A stretch of DNA of 6,363 nucleotides from Methylobacteriaceae bacterium (GTDB taxonomy: Bacteria; Pseudomonadota; Alphaproteobacteria; Rhizobiales; Beijerinckiaceae), in NCBI GenBank assembly GCA_031272615.1, contig JAISTL010000238.1, positions 1 through 6,363 on the forward strand, written 5' to 3'. A program made the position numbers and the translations under genes. This document shows positions 1 through 6,007 of this stretch, in pieces (positions within the stretch are counted from its first letter, which is position 1; every line of letters starts with the position of its first letter). The notes beneath the pieces were generated by a model. It was not told the DNA's origin. It worked only from the letters and a program-made list of their open reading frames with translations, and searched no databases.

Positions 1-695
1 TTCACGGCCTCCGTCGTCTGATACACGTCCTCCAGGGGGATAAAGTCGTGAAAAAGATGCCCCTGCTCGGATTTTGCCCCGAGTCCGCCCGCAACATAGA
101 CGCGGAAACCCTTTTTGCCGTCTTTGACGCTGGCGATGAAGCCCAGATCGTTGAACTTGGCGTGGGCGGTATCTGTGTCGGAATTGGAGAAGGAGATTTT
201 GAATTTCCGCGGCAACACCCAGGAATCTCCTTGGGCAATCAAACGGCTGGTCAGGGAGAACACGTAAGGACCCGGGTCGAACACCTCATCGGGCGCGATA
301 CCGGCGTCGGCGGAGAGCAGGATGTTGCGCACCGTGTTGCCGCCGCCGCCCCGGGTGGAGAGGCCCGCCGCCGCCAACTGACGCATGACGCCGACGACAT
401 TCTCCAGTTTGATGTCATGGAGCTGAAACTCCTGCCGTGTTGTCACATGAACGAACGGGCCGTTCTGCTCTTTGGAGATGCGGGCGATGGTTCTGAGCTG
501 TTGCGGCGTGACGGCGCCGCCCGGCGTGCGGATGCGAAGCATATACGTGCCTTCTTCGCGCTGTTCATAGCAGCCGAAGGGGACGCGCCGCGCCTTGAGA
601 GCGGCTTCATCCAGCGTTCCCTGTTGAAAGGCCGTGATGAATCCCTCCAACTCATCGAGTTCGGAAAGGAAATTGTCCGGGATTTTATAAAACAT
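1..695 (-). CDS. sir: Siroheme nitrite/sulfite reductase, N-terminal part (runs off left edge)
   Basis: The first 231 codons are in the window and the rest lies beyond the left edge. The protein should be the siroheme/[4Fe-4S] ferredoxin-type reductase that makes sulfide from sulfite. Visible family features are the ferredoxin-like half-domain with RIRTPGG (residues 54-60), TTRQEFQLH (85-93), NTVRN (120-124) and LPRKFKISFSNSD (161-173). By similarity to E. coli sulfite reductase hemoprotein, K164 and K166 of RKFK and R123 of NTVRN should sit at the anion/siroheme site. The cluster Cys motifs are in the missing C-terminal half. The ATG overlaps the hcyD stop as ATGA (693-697), and a GGAG lies 7 nt upstream inside hcyD, so translation is probably coupled. 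Nitrite reductases share this fold, but cysDN, sbp and the carrier system next door favour sulfite. The family is secure; substrate is inferred from context. Confidence 0.88.
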   Translation of the reverse strand, partial: MFYKIPDNFLSELDELEGFITAFQQGTLDEAALKARRVPFGCYEQREEGTYMLRIRTPGGAVTPQQLRTIARISKEQNGPFVHVTTRQEFQLHDIKLENVVGVMRQLAAAGLSTRGGGGNTVRNILLSADAGIAPDEVFDPGPYVFSLTSRLIAQGDSWVLPRKFKISFSNSDTDTAHAKFNDLGFIASVKDGKKGFRVYVAGGLGAKSEQGHLFHDFIPLEDVYQTTEAV

Positions 696-1099
696 CAGTT
701 TTCTCCGACAACGACCATGTCCTGTTCTTTCACTCCGCCGCCGACGGTGAACGCCTTGACGGCGGCTTCCGGTTTTTCAAGGGACACGATGACGTAACTC
801 AAGGCGGGGTCCACCAGCAGGCGGATATCTTCGTCCGACATGCGCGCCGGGGTTTCCGGATGGGAGTGATAAACTCCCGCGAGACGAAAACCCTCGGCGC
901 GAAACGTGCGCAGCACCGCAAACTGTTCCGCAGGCAGCAGACTGAAATGCTCAGGCGACGCATCCGCATTGGTCATGGGGTGAATGCGGGAGACCAGCCC
1001 GTTTTTTTCTCCGAGGTATCCACAGGCCTCATCGGGAAGGTCCCGCCGGGCATGAGCGATCATCTCGTGAAGGACAGCTTCCGTAATTCGCAGCATCAT
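695..1099 (-). CDS. hcyD: JAMM/MPN+ zinc metalloprotease acting on the sulfur carrier (HcyD type)
   Basis: A 134-residue stand-alone JAMM domain. The zinc/catalytic signature is complete: E24 in DEACG, then H78-S-H80-P, ten residues, and D91, with conserved S88 (HSHPETPARMSDED). In the Wolinella HcyD and mycobacterial Mec families such proteases act after the carrier's Gly-Gly, either trimming the precursor tail or releasing the amino acid product. Here the expected jobs are removing the tail of the adjacent carrier and freeing homocysteine from the HcyS-homocysteine adduct. The frame is open upstream to an ATG at 1177, but that part lies wholly inside hcyF. The chosen ATG at 1099 overlaps the hcyF stop as ATGA. 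A second ATG follows at once (1096) and is equally possible: GGGAG at 1104-1108 is 4 nt from the first and 7 nt from the second. Its stop overlaps the sulfite reductase start. Ubiquitin-type or CBASS JAMM roles are unlikely in this setting. Confidence 0.88.
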   Translation of the reverse strand: MMLRITEAVLHEMIAHARRDLPDEACGYLGEKNGLVSRIHPMTNADASPEHFSLLPAEQFAVLRTFRAEGFRLAGVYHSHPETPARMSDEDIRLLVDPALSYVIVSLEKPEAAVKAFTVGGGVKEQDMVVVGEN

Positions 1100-1914
1100 G
1101 GCGCTCCCTTCGGGCTGAAATCGCAGACAGCCGGTTCCTCGTCTCTCAGTTCCACAAGGGACGGAGTCTTCCCGCAAATGGGGCAGCGTGGATTACGTTT
1201 GACCGATATCTTGCGGAAAGTCATATCCAGCGCGTCGAAAGTGAGAACCGTGTTGGTGAGCAGGGTTCCCGCTCCGGTCAGGAATTTCAGCGTTTCGGCG
1301 GCCTGGATGGTGCCGAGCATACCGGCGATTGCGCCCAGAACACCGGCCTCAGCGCAGGTCGGCACAACTCCCTTGGGCGGTGGCGTGGGAAATACACAGC
1401 GATAACAGGCGGTTTCATGGGGAATGACGGTCATGGTCTGGCCGTTGAAGCGAAGGATTCCACCGTGGGAAAACGGTTTGCGTTCGAAAACACAGGCATC
1501 ATTGATCAGATACTTGGCGGGAAAGGAATCGGTGCCGTCGACAACAAAATCGTAGTTGCGGATGATGGCGGCGGCGTTCTCCGCCGTGAGGAATTCCTCA
1601 TGGGGAACGACCGTGACATCCGGATTGAGTTCGGCGATTTTCCGTGCTGCCGACACTACCTTGGGTTTGCCCACATCCGGCGTGAAATGGATGATCTGCC
1701 GCTGCAGATTGGAGAGGTCAACCACATCGGCATCGGCGATGCCGATGACGCCGACACCCGCCGCCGCCAGATACAATGCCACCGGAGACCCCAGGCCTCC
1801 GACGCCGACAATGAGAACCCTGCCTTTGGCCAGTTTTTGCTGGCCCTTGATACCGATATCCTTCAGCAGAATGTGGCGGCTGTACCGGCTGAGTCTTTCC
1901 TCGGTAAATTCCAT
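1096..1914 (-). CDS. hcyF: ThiF/MoeB-family sulfur-carrier adenylyltransferase (HcyF type)
   Basis: A 272-residue E1-like enzyme that should use ATP to adenylate the C-terminal glycine of the ThiS-like carrier so that sulfide can displace AMP and give a thiocarboxylate. It begins with the family-typical RYSRHILL (residues 9-16). It has the ATP-binding GVGGLGS loop (37-43), D61/D63 and NLQRQ (69-73), the DGTDS segment (126-130), a four-cysteine zinc site (C170 and C173 in CYRC, C244 and C247 in CPIC), and C187 in PTCAEAGV, aligned with the catalytic Cys of ThiF. There is no rhodanese domain, unlike MoeZ/MOCS3, so sulfur probably arrives as sulfide. An in-frame ATG exists at 1950, but its extra 12 residues overlap the end of metY. 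The ATG at 1914 has AAAGGAG 6 nt upstream and restores the standard N-terminus. The 3' end overlaps hcyD. ThiF or MoeB are alternatives on sequence alone; neighbours argue for the homocysteine route. Confidence 0.88.
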   Translation of the reverse strand: MEFTEERLSRYSRHILLKDIGIKGQQKLAKGRVLIVGVGGLGSPVALYLAAAGVGVIGIADADVVDLSNLQRQIIHFTPDVGKPKVVSAARKIAELNPDVTVVPHEEFLTAENAAAIIRNYDFVVDGTDSFPAKYLINDACVFERKPFSHGGILRFNGQTMTVIPHETACYRCVFPTPPPKGVVPTCAEAGVLGAIAGMLGTIQAAETLKFLTGAGTLLTNTVLTFDALDMTFRKISVKRNPRCPICGKTPSLVELRDEEPAVCDFSPKGAP

Positions 1915-1920
1915 GACTTT

Positions 1921-1927
1921 CTCCTTT
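1921..1927 (-). promoter_or_regulatory. Shine-Dalgarno site that sets the hcyF start
   Basis: On the minus strand AAAGGAG lies in the metY-hcyF junction, 6 nt before the ATG at 1914. It sits downstream of the alternative in-frame ATG at 1950 and so argues against that longer start. Confidence 0.7.
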
Positions 1928-3169
1928 TCACCCGCCGGCGATGGCGGCAAAACCGCGTTCCAAGTCTTCCTTGAGGTCTTCGATGTCTTCGATGCCGACC
2001 GAAAGACGCAGCAGCTCTCCGGTGACGCCCATCTTCACCTTTTCCTCCTCGGAGAAGTTGTGAAAAATGGTGGAGGAGGGATGGATAATCAGGGTTTTGT
2101 TGTCGTGGATGTTTGTCGCGCGGCGGATGACGGTGAGCGCGTCCTGAAAGGCAAAACACTGCTCGGCGTTGGCCAGGGACAAGGTCAGAATCCCCCCGAA
2201 GCCCTTATGGAAAAGCTTTTTCGCGGTCGGGTAGGATGCACTCTGTTCCAGTCCGGGGTAGTTGACCGCTTTGACTTCACCGCGCCCCAGCAGGAATTCG
2301 GCCAGCTTCAGCGCATGGGTCGTCGAGCGATCAACCCGCAGAGCGAGAGTCTCAAGCCCGAGCAGTTGCAGCCAGGCGTTATGCGCGCCGAGGCAGGCGC
2401 CCAGATTTTGGAACACCTCCCGGCGCAGCGTCGCGATAAAGGCCAACGGGCCGAAGCGTTTGGCGGAGTCTTTCAACCGGCGCGAGCGTTTCCAGTCAAA
2501 CAGGCCGTTGTCGAGAATGACGCCGCCGATGGACGTCGCTCCGCCGGAAATATATTTTGTCGACGAGATGACCTCGATATCGACGCCGAAGTCTTTGGAT
2601 TTGAAGAGATAGGGCGTCGTCGCCGTGCCGTCGAGAACCACGGGAACGCCCTTCGCATGGGCAAGTGAAACAATGGCTTCGACATCGGGCACTTCCAGTT
2701 GCGGGTTGGAAATGCTCTCGAAAAACACGGCGCAGGTCTCGTCGTCAATGGCGGCTTCAAGGGCTTGCAAATCCAGGATATCCAGCGATTTGACCGTCAA
2801 CCCCCACGGCCCGAGAGTTGTGGTGATCAAGGCGCGGGTATTGCCGAAGAGAAACCGCGGCACAACCACATTGGCGCCGGAGAAGCCCAATGTCAGCAGG
2901 GTGTTGGAAATGGCAGCCATCCCCGATGACACGGCGACGGCCGCCCGCGCGCCGGCCAGAAGCGCCAGCCGTTCTTCGAGTTCCGCCACAGTGGGGTTGG
3001 AAATCCGACTGTACGAGTGGGCGTAAATACGCCCGTCAAACGCACGGGCGATTTCCTCCGAAGTGTTAAAATCAAAAGCCGCACTGTCATAAAGCGCGGG
3101 TCTCAGGGTGCCGTGCGGTTCTTTCGCCCGTCTTGAACCGTGGATGGATTGTGTGGCAAAACCGGTCAT
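1928..3169 (-). CDS. metY: O-acetylhomoserine sulfhydrylase, Cys/Met-metabolism PLP enzyme (MetY)
   Basis: A 413-residue fold-type I PLP enzyme of the Cys/Met metabolism family. It should replace the acetyl group of O-acetylhomoserine with sulfur, here probably donated by the thiocarboxylated carrier. Visible motifs are YSRISNPT (53-60), the phosphate-binding SSGMAAI (81-87), D180 in VLDGTATTPYL (expected to pair with the PLP ring nitrogen), the Schiff-base lysine K205 in SSTKYISGG, HPSSTIFHNF (363-372) and the substrate-carboxylate arginine R388 in LLRLSVGIED. Several motifs deviate from common MetY: DGTATTPYL in place of the usual DNTFATPYL, and HPSSTIFHN where HPASTTH is usual. The start overlaps the hcyS stop as ATGA (3166-3169) and there is no well-spaced Shine-Dalgarno, so translation is probably coupled to hcyS. 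The stop is 13 nt before hcyF. Cystathionine gamma-synthase or methionine gamma-lyase are possible on fold alone; sulfur genes on both sides favour MetY. Confidence 0.9.
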   Translation of the reverse strand: MTGFATQSIHGSRRAKEPHGTLRPALYDSAAFDFNTSEEIARAFDGRIYAHSYSRISNPTVAELEERLALLAGARAAVAVSSGMAAISNTLLTLGFSGANVVVPRFLFGNTRALITTTLGPWGLTVKSLDILDLQALEAAIDDETCAVFFESISNPQLEVPDVEAIVSLAHAKGVPVVLDGTATTPYLFKSKDFGVDIEVISSTKYISGGATSIGGVILDNGLFDWKRSRRLKDSAKRFGPLAFIATLRREVFQNLGACLGAHNAWLQLLGLETLALRVDRSTTHALKLAEFLLGRGEVKAVNYPGLEQSASYPTAKKLFHKGFGGILTLSLANAEQCFAFQDALTVIRRATNIHDNKTLIIHPSSTIFHNFSEEEKVKMGVTGELLRLSVGIEDIEDLKEDLERGFAAIAGG

Positions 3170-3378
3170 CTCCGTGATCCGCCGCCGAGGAAAAACAGAT
3201 AATCAAGTTCGTCGCCGTCGTTGAGAACGGTCTCCGTATAACCGCCTTCGTCGACGAATTCACCATTGACCTGAACGGAGACGGCGCCCTTCAACGCAAT
3301 ATTGTCGGCGCTCAGCACGTCGGCAACCGAAGGTGCGGCGTCAAACGCGGTGGCGACGCCGTTCACTGTGATTTTCAT
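3166..3378 (-). CDS. hcyS: ThiS/MoaD-like sulfur carrier protein with C-terminal extension (HcyS type)
   Basis: A 70-residue beta-grasp carrier. It opens with MKITVNG, has the mid-protein VQVNGEFV strand (36-43) typical of ThiS, and ends LDYLFFLGGGSRR. The Gly-Gly that must be C-terminal for adenylation is at 65-66 or 66-67, so the encoded form carries three or four extra residues (SRR or GSRR) that must be removed. In Wolinella the equivalent carrier has one extra alanine, removed by the JAMM protease HcyD; a JAMM gene lies two genes downstream here. Once trimmed, HcyF should adenylate it, sulfide should give the thiocarboxylate, and MetY should transfer it to O-acetylhomoserine. AAGGAGG lies 10 nt before the ATG. 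The stop overlaps the metY ATG. ThiS of thiamine synthesis is the main alternative, but it normally ends exactly at Gly-Gly and no thiamine gene is present here. Confidence 0.87.
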   Translation of the reverse strand: MKITVNGVATAFDAAPSVADVLSADNIALKGAVSVQVNGEFVDEGGYTETVLNDGDELDYLFFLGGGSRR

Positions 3379-3388
3379 GGCTTCCTTT

Positions 3389-3395
3389 CCTCCTT
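3389..3395 (-). promoter_or_regulatory. Strong Shine-Dalgarno sequence for hcyS
   Basis: AAGGAGG on the minus strand is a full anti-16S match, 10 nt before the hcyS ATG, with a second weaker purine run (AAAGGAA) in between. It follows the large stem-loop at 3402-3442 by 6 nt and would remain single-stranded when that hairpin is folded. Confidence 0.65.
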
Positions 3396-3401
3396 GAGAT
3401 A

Positions 3402-3442
3402 CGGAACCGCCGCCTCCGGGAAACCGGACGCGGCGGATTCCG
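3402..3442 (-). promoter_or_regulatory. Very stable intergenic stem-loop between sbp and hcyS
   Basis: An imperfect palindrome fills most of the 69-nt gap. Read as mRNA, the outer stem is CGGAA-(U bulge)-CCGCCGC paired with GCGGCGGUUCCG (12 bp). After one G/G mismatch comes an inner UCCGG/CCGGA stem (5 bp) closed by a UUUC loop. It begins 5 nt after the sbp stop and ends 6 nt before the hcyS Shine-Dalgarno. No U-run follows, so it is not a textbook intrinsic terminator. Plausible roles are protecting the 3' end of the sbp message, an RNase processing point, or partial attenuation that lets the binding protein be made in excess of the enzymes downstream. The pairing is seen directly; the role is inferred. 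Confidence 0.7.
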
Positions 3443-3447
3443 GATGG

Positions 3448-4455
3448 TTATTTGACGTAAATCTGATCAAAGATGCCGCCGTCGTCGAAGTGTTCCTTCT
3501 GGGCCTTCTGCCATCCGCCGAAGACGTCGTCGATGGTGAAGGTTTCAACCTGCGGGAAGTGTTCAAGCAGCGCCTTGTCGACGACTTCCGGTTTGATGGG
3601 ACGGTAATAGTGTTTGGCCGCCAAAGCTTGGCCGGTATCGGAATAGAGGTATTCGAGATAAGCGCGGGAAACCTTTTCGGTGCCGCGCTTTTTCGCAATT
3701 GTGTCCACGACCGCCACCGGCGGTTCCGCAAGGATGGTCACCGATGGAACAACAATGTCCACCTTGTCGGGGCCGAGTTCCTCGATGGAGAGGAAGGCCT
3801 CGTTTTCCCATGCCAGCAGCACGTCGCCCTGTCCGCGTTGAACGAAGGTATTGGTGGAACCGCGCGCGCCGCTGTCCAGAACGGTCACGTGTTCATAAAT
3901 CTCCTTGACAAAGGCTTTGGCCTTTTCGTCGTTGCCGCCGGGTTGTCTCAGAGCGTATCCCCAAGCGGCGAGGTAGTTCCAGCGCGCTCCGCCCGAGGTT
4001 TTGGGGTTGGGCGTGATGATTTCGACGCCGGGTTTGACCAGGTCGTTCCAGTCTTTGATTCCCTTGGGATTGCCCTTACGCACGAGAAATACGATGGTTG
4101 ACGTGTAGGGGGAACTGTTGTGCTCCAGTTTGGTTTGCCAGTCAGCCGGCAGAAGGTTGGCCAATTCATGAATGATATCGATATCATAAGCGAGAGCAAG
4201 CGAAACGACATCCGCTTCGAGCCCGTCAATGACGGCGCGGGCCTGTTTGGCGGACCCGCCGTGGGAAGCGCGCACGTTTACGTCTTCTCCGGCGGTCTTC
4301 TTCCAGTGTTGTTCGAAGGCGGCGTTGAACTCCTTGTAGAATTCACGGGTGGGGTCATACGAGACATTGAGAATTGTCGTCTGAGCCAAAGCGCTGTACG
4401 AAAGTCCGAAGGCAAATCCTGCGGCCAGCAGCGATGTTTTGACGGAAGAGATCAT
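3448..4455 (-). CDS. sbp: Periplasmic sulfate/thiosulfate-binding protein of an ABC importer
   Basis: A 335-residue solute-binding protein that captures sulfate (or thiosulfate) in the periplasm for a CysTWA-type importer. Residues 1-24 look like a Sec signal peptide (K6, a hydrophobic run, then SALA before Q25). The mature part has the family signatures SHGGSAKQ (64-71), [13 protein letters not shown] (81-93), [19 protein letters not shown] (113-131) and [10 protein letters not shown] (150-159), and length is normal for Sbp/CysP. GGAG lies 8 nt before the ATG, downstream of a sigma70-like promoter candidate. The permease and ATPase genes are not in the window, so partners must lie elsewhere. 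It sits between sulfate activation (cysDN) and the homocysteine genes and supplies the pathway's sulfur source. Sbp and CysP cannot be told apart by sequence alone. The family is secure; the precise ligand is inferred. Confidence 0.92.
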   Translation of the reverse strand: MISSVKTSLLAAGFAFGLSYSALAQTTILNVSYDPTREFYKEFNAAFEQHWKKTAGEDVNVRASHGGSAKQARAVIDGLEADVVSLALAYDIDIIHELANLLPADWQTKLEHNSSPYTSTIVFLVRKGNPKGIKDWNDLVKPGVEIITPNPKTSGGARWNYLAAWGYALRQPGGNDEKAKAFVKEIYEHVTVLDSGARGSTNTFVQRGQGDVLLAWENEAFLSIEELGPDKVDIVVPSVTILAEPPVAVVDTIAKKRGTEKVSRAYLEYLYSDTGQALAAKHYYRPIKPEVVDKALLEHFPQVETFTIDDVFGGWQKAQKEHFDDGGIFDQIYVK

Positions 4456-4488
4456 AATGGTAGCTCCATGTAATCCCGGGCAACGTTA

Positions 4489-4516
4489 TTTATATCAAAC
4501 GAATTTTTTTAATCAA
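4489..4516 (-). promoter_or_regulatory. Candidate sigma70 promoter for sbp and downstream genes
   Basis: In the AT-rich cysN-sbp gap the minus strand reads TTGATT (4511-4516, 4/6 to TTGACA), a 16-nt spacer, then TATAAA (4489-4494, 5/6 to TATAAT). A transcript starting about 7 nt further on would have a leader of some 25-30 nt before the sbp ATG. No convincing terminator separates this from cysN, so it probably adds to read-through from upstream. Confidence 0.5.
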
Positions 4517-4518
4517 AC
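4494..4518 (-). repeat. Direct repeat GTTTGAT x2 over the promoter candidate
   Basis: GTTTGAT occurs at 4512-4518 and again at 4494-4500 on the minus strand, 18 nt apart start to start. The first copy overlaps the -35 element and the second abuts the -10. The spacing is near two helical turns, so a dimeric regulator could bind both on one face. The copies are short in an AT-rich tract and chance is a real possibility. Confidence 0.35.
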
Positions 4519-4550
4519 AAAATTTCCGAAATATCGATGTTTTTTTGGCG

Positions 4551-5897
4551 TCAATTTTCATGCCTGTGTTTCGGAGCGCCTCCGACATAGGGTTGGTGGC
4601 TCTCCGGCAGAGTCTTGACCATTCCCGCCGCCAAAGTCCTGTTGGTGACGGGGTCGATCAGCGTGAACGAACCGGTTTCAGGCTTGTCGGAAAAGCGGTC
4701 ACAGGCAATCGGCTTCTGGAGAGTGATGTCCACCTCGCCGATGTCGTTCTGCTCCAACAAAGATTTGTTCGTTAAAGAGGATAGTGTTTGTACGTTGAGA
4801 ACACTGCGGACCCCGGCGATACGGGCGAACACCACGGCGGTTCCCAAGTGCAGCAGATACTTGCGCTGCGGGTTGAGCGGCTCCCCGTCGAACCAGCACA
4901 GATCGGCGTTCAACCGGCGCGCGATGAACACGTCGCTGGTGGCGTCGACAATCATGTCACCGCGGGAGACATCCGCATCACGCTCGAGGCGGATGATGGC
5001 GGGGCTTCCCCTGCCGAGACCCGTCACGCGGCCGCCGGGGGCGTGAACCTCGGCAATCCGGGTGACCATGTCCCCCGGGACAATACGCACCGTCTGTCCT
5101 TCTTCCAGAGTGCCGGATTCGATTTGCCCGGCCAAACCGCGGAACGCATCGAAGGAATCACCGTTTTGCCGGACAACGTATTGCACCGGGAAGCGCAGCG
5201 AGGCCGAACGGGCGTCGTGTTCCGCCGTTTGCGGCAGGGATTCGAGAATCTCCAGCACCGAACCTCCTGTATACCAAGGCGTTCGCTCGCTTCGGCGAAC
5301 AACGTTGTCTCCCTTCAAGGCTGAAATCGGTACACAACAGGTGTTTTTCAAACCCAGCTGCTCCGCCAGTTCCCGGTAGGCGCGGCCCTGCGCTTCAAAC
5401 CGTTCCCGGTCGAAATCGAACAGATCCATTTTGTTGACGGCGGCGATCACCGAGCGGATTCCCAGCAGTTTGATGATGGCCGAATGGCGTCGCGTCTGGT
5501 CGAGAAGCCGCCAACGGCCGTCGCGGTTTTCGACCCTCGAGGCGTCGATGAGCAGCACCGCGGCGTCGGCGGTGGAAGCGCCGGTGAACATGTTGCGGGT
5601 GTACTGCTCGTGGCCCGGCGTGTCGGCGATGATGAAGCGGCGCACCGGCGAACGGAAATAACGATAGGCGACGTCAATGGTGATGCCCTGTTCCCGCTCG
5701 GCTTCCAGCCCGTCGGTCAGCAGAGAGAAGTCGATTTCCCCGCCCGTTGCGGCGCGTTTGTTGCGGGCCTTTTTCAACGCTTCAGCCTGGTCGTCCAATA
5801 TTCCGCGGCTGTCGTAGAGCAGACGGCCGATAAAGGTGCTCTTGCCGTCATCAACGGAACCCGCGGTGATGAAACGCAGCAAATCGGGGGAAGCCAT
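4551..5897 (-). CDS. cysN: Sulfate adenylyltransferase subunit 1, GTPase (CysN)
   Basis: A 448-residue translation-factor-like GTPase that drives ATP sulfurylase (ATP + sulfate to APS + PPi) with CysD. All GTPase motifs are intact: GSVDDGKST (13-21, P-loop), EREQGITIDVAYR (67-79, switch I), DTPGH (92-96), NKMD (155-158) and SAL (192-194). Beta-barrel domains resembling EF-Tu domains 2 and 3 follow. The protein ends near 448 with HRHEN, so there is no fused CysC APS-kinase domain. The segment VENRDGRWRLLDQTRRHS (122-139) looks longer ahead of DQTRRHS than the usual short linker. GGAG lies 7 nt before the ATG, and the N-terminus DLLRFITAGSVDDGKS fits the family, which supports this start. It follows cysD after 110 nt, and that pairing rules out other translational GTPases. 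Confidence 0.95.
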   Translation of the reverse strand: MASPDLLRFITAGSVDDGKSTFIGRLLYDSRGILDDQAEALKKARNKRAATGGEIDFSLLTDGLEAEREQGITIDVAYRYFRSPVRRFIIADTPGHEQYTRNMFTGASTADAAVLLIDASRVENRDGRWRLLDQTRRHSAIIKLLGIRSVIAAVNKMDLFDFDRERFEAQGRAYRELAEQLGLKNTCCVPISALKGDNVVRRSERTPWYTGGSVLEILESLPQTAEHDARSASLRFPVQYVVRQNGDSFDAFRGLAGQIESGTLEEGQTVRIVPGDMVTRIAEVHAPGGRVTGLGRGSPAIIRLERDADVSRGDMIVDATSDVFIARRLNADLCWFDGEPLNPQRKYLLHLGTAVVFARIAGVRSVLNVQTLSSLTNKSLLEQNDIGEVDITLQKPIACDRFSDKPETGSFTLIDPVTNRTLAAGMVKTLPESHQPYVGGAPKHRHEN

Positions 5898-5979
5898 GGA
5901 ATTTCTCCGGTTGCCGTTGGAGGCTCCCGAGGGACGCGCTCCGGAATTTTCTCGTTTGTCGTGTTTTCCTGTCGCGAAA

Positions 5980-6000
5980 CCGGTGCCCGAAGTTCACCGG
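5980..6000 (-). other. Hairpin in the cysD-cysN gap
   Basis: Starting 7 nt after the cysD stop, the mRNA reads CCGGUG, nine bases, CACCGG: a 6-bp perfect stem whose loop includes C(UUCG)G, a stable tetraloop. It is followed by UUUCGCG, not a true U-run. It could slow decay of the cysD message or cause weak termination. The remaining part of the 110-nt gap (5898-5979) shows only the cysN ribosome-binding site. Confidence 0.45.
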
Positions 6001-6007
6001 AAACGCC

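Noticed and set aside
1100..1177. Longer hcyD start at 1177
   Set aside because: The 26 extra residues are a frame shadow of the hcyF C-terminus; the JAMM domain begins at the ATGATG at 1094-1099, which has its own Shine-Dalgarno.
695..1950. E1 plus JAMM pair as part of a CBASS or ubiquitin-like anti-phage system
   Set aside because: No cyclase, E2-like protein or effector is present; the neighbours are all sulfur metabolism genes and the carrier is ThiS-like.
1915..1950. Longer hcyF start at the ATG ending at 1950
   Set aside because: It would overlap the metY end with a Pro/Lys-rich leader foreign to ThiF proteins, while the ATG at 1914 has a well-placed Shine-Dalgarno.
1556..2668. Long plus-strand open frame of 370 codons, plus others such as 48-797 and 3394-4101
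   Set aside because: They lie antisense to genes with clear family motifs, have no recognisable domains, and are expected in GC-rich DNA where the antisense frame stays open.
3166..3378. ThiS of thiamine synthesis or MoaD of molybdopterin synthesis
   Set aside because: No thiG/H/E or moa genes are nearby, the protein continues past Gly-Gly, and a JAMM protease, MetY and sulfur-assimilation genes flank it.
695..3378. CysO/CysM/Mec-type cysteine synthesis or a thioquinolobactin-type siderophore system
   Set aside because: The PLP enzyme is of the Cys/Met gamma family (MetY), not CysM-type, and no siderophore biosynthesis genes are seen.
3402..3442. Intrinsic terminator after sbp
   Set aside because: The stem is strong, but no U-run follows on either strand, and the downstream genes have no other promoter I can see.
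4456..4550. SAM or other methionine-related riboswitch upstream of sbp
   Set aside because: The gap is only 95 nt, AT-rich, without the multi-helix pattern or conserved cores of SAM riboswitches.
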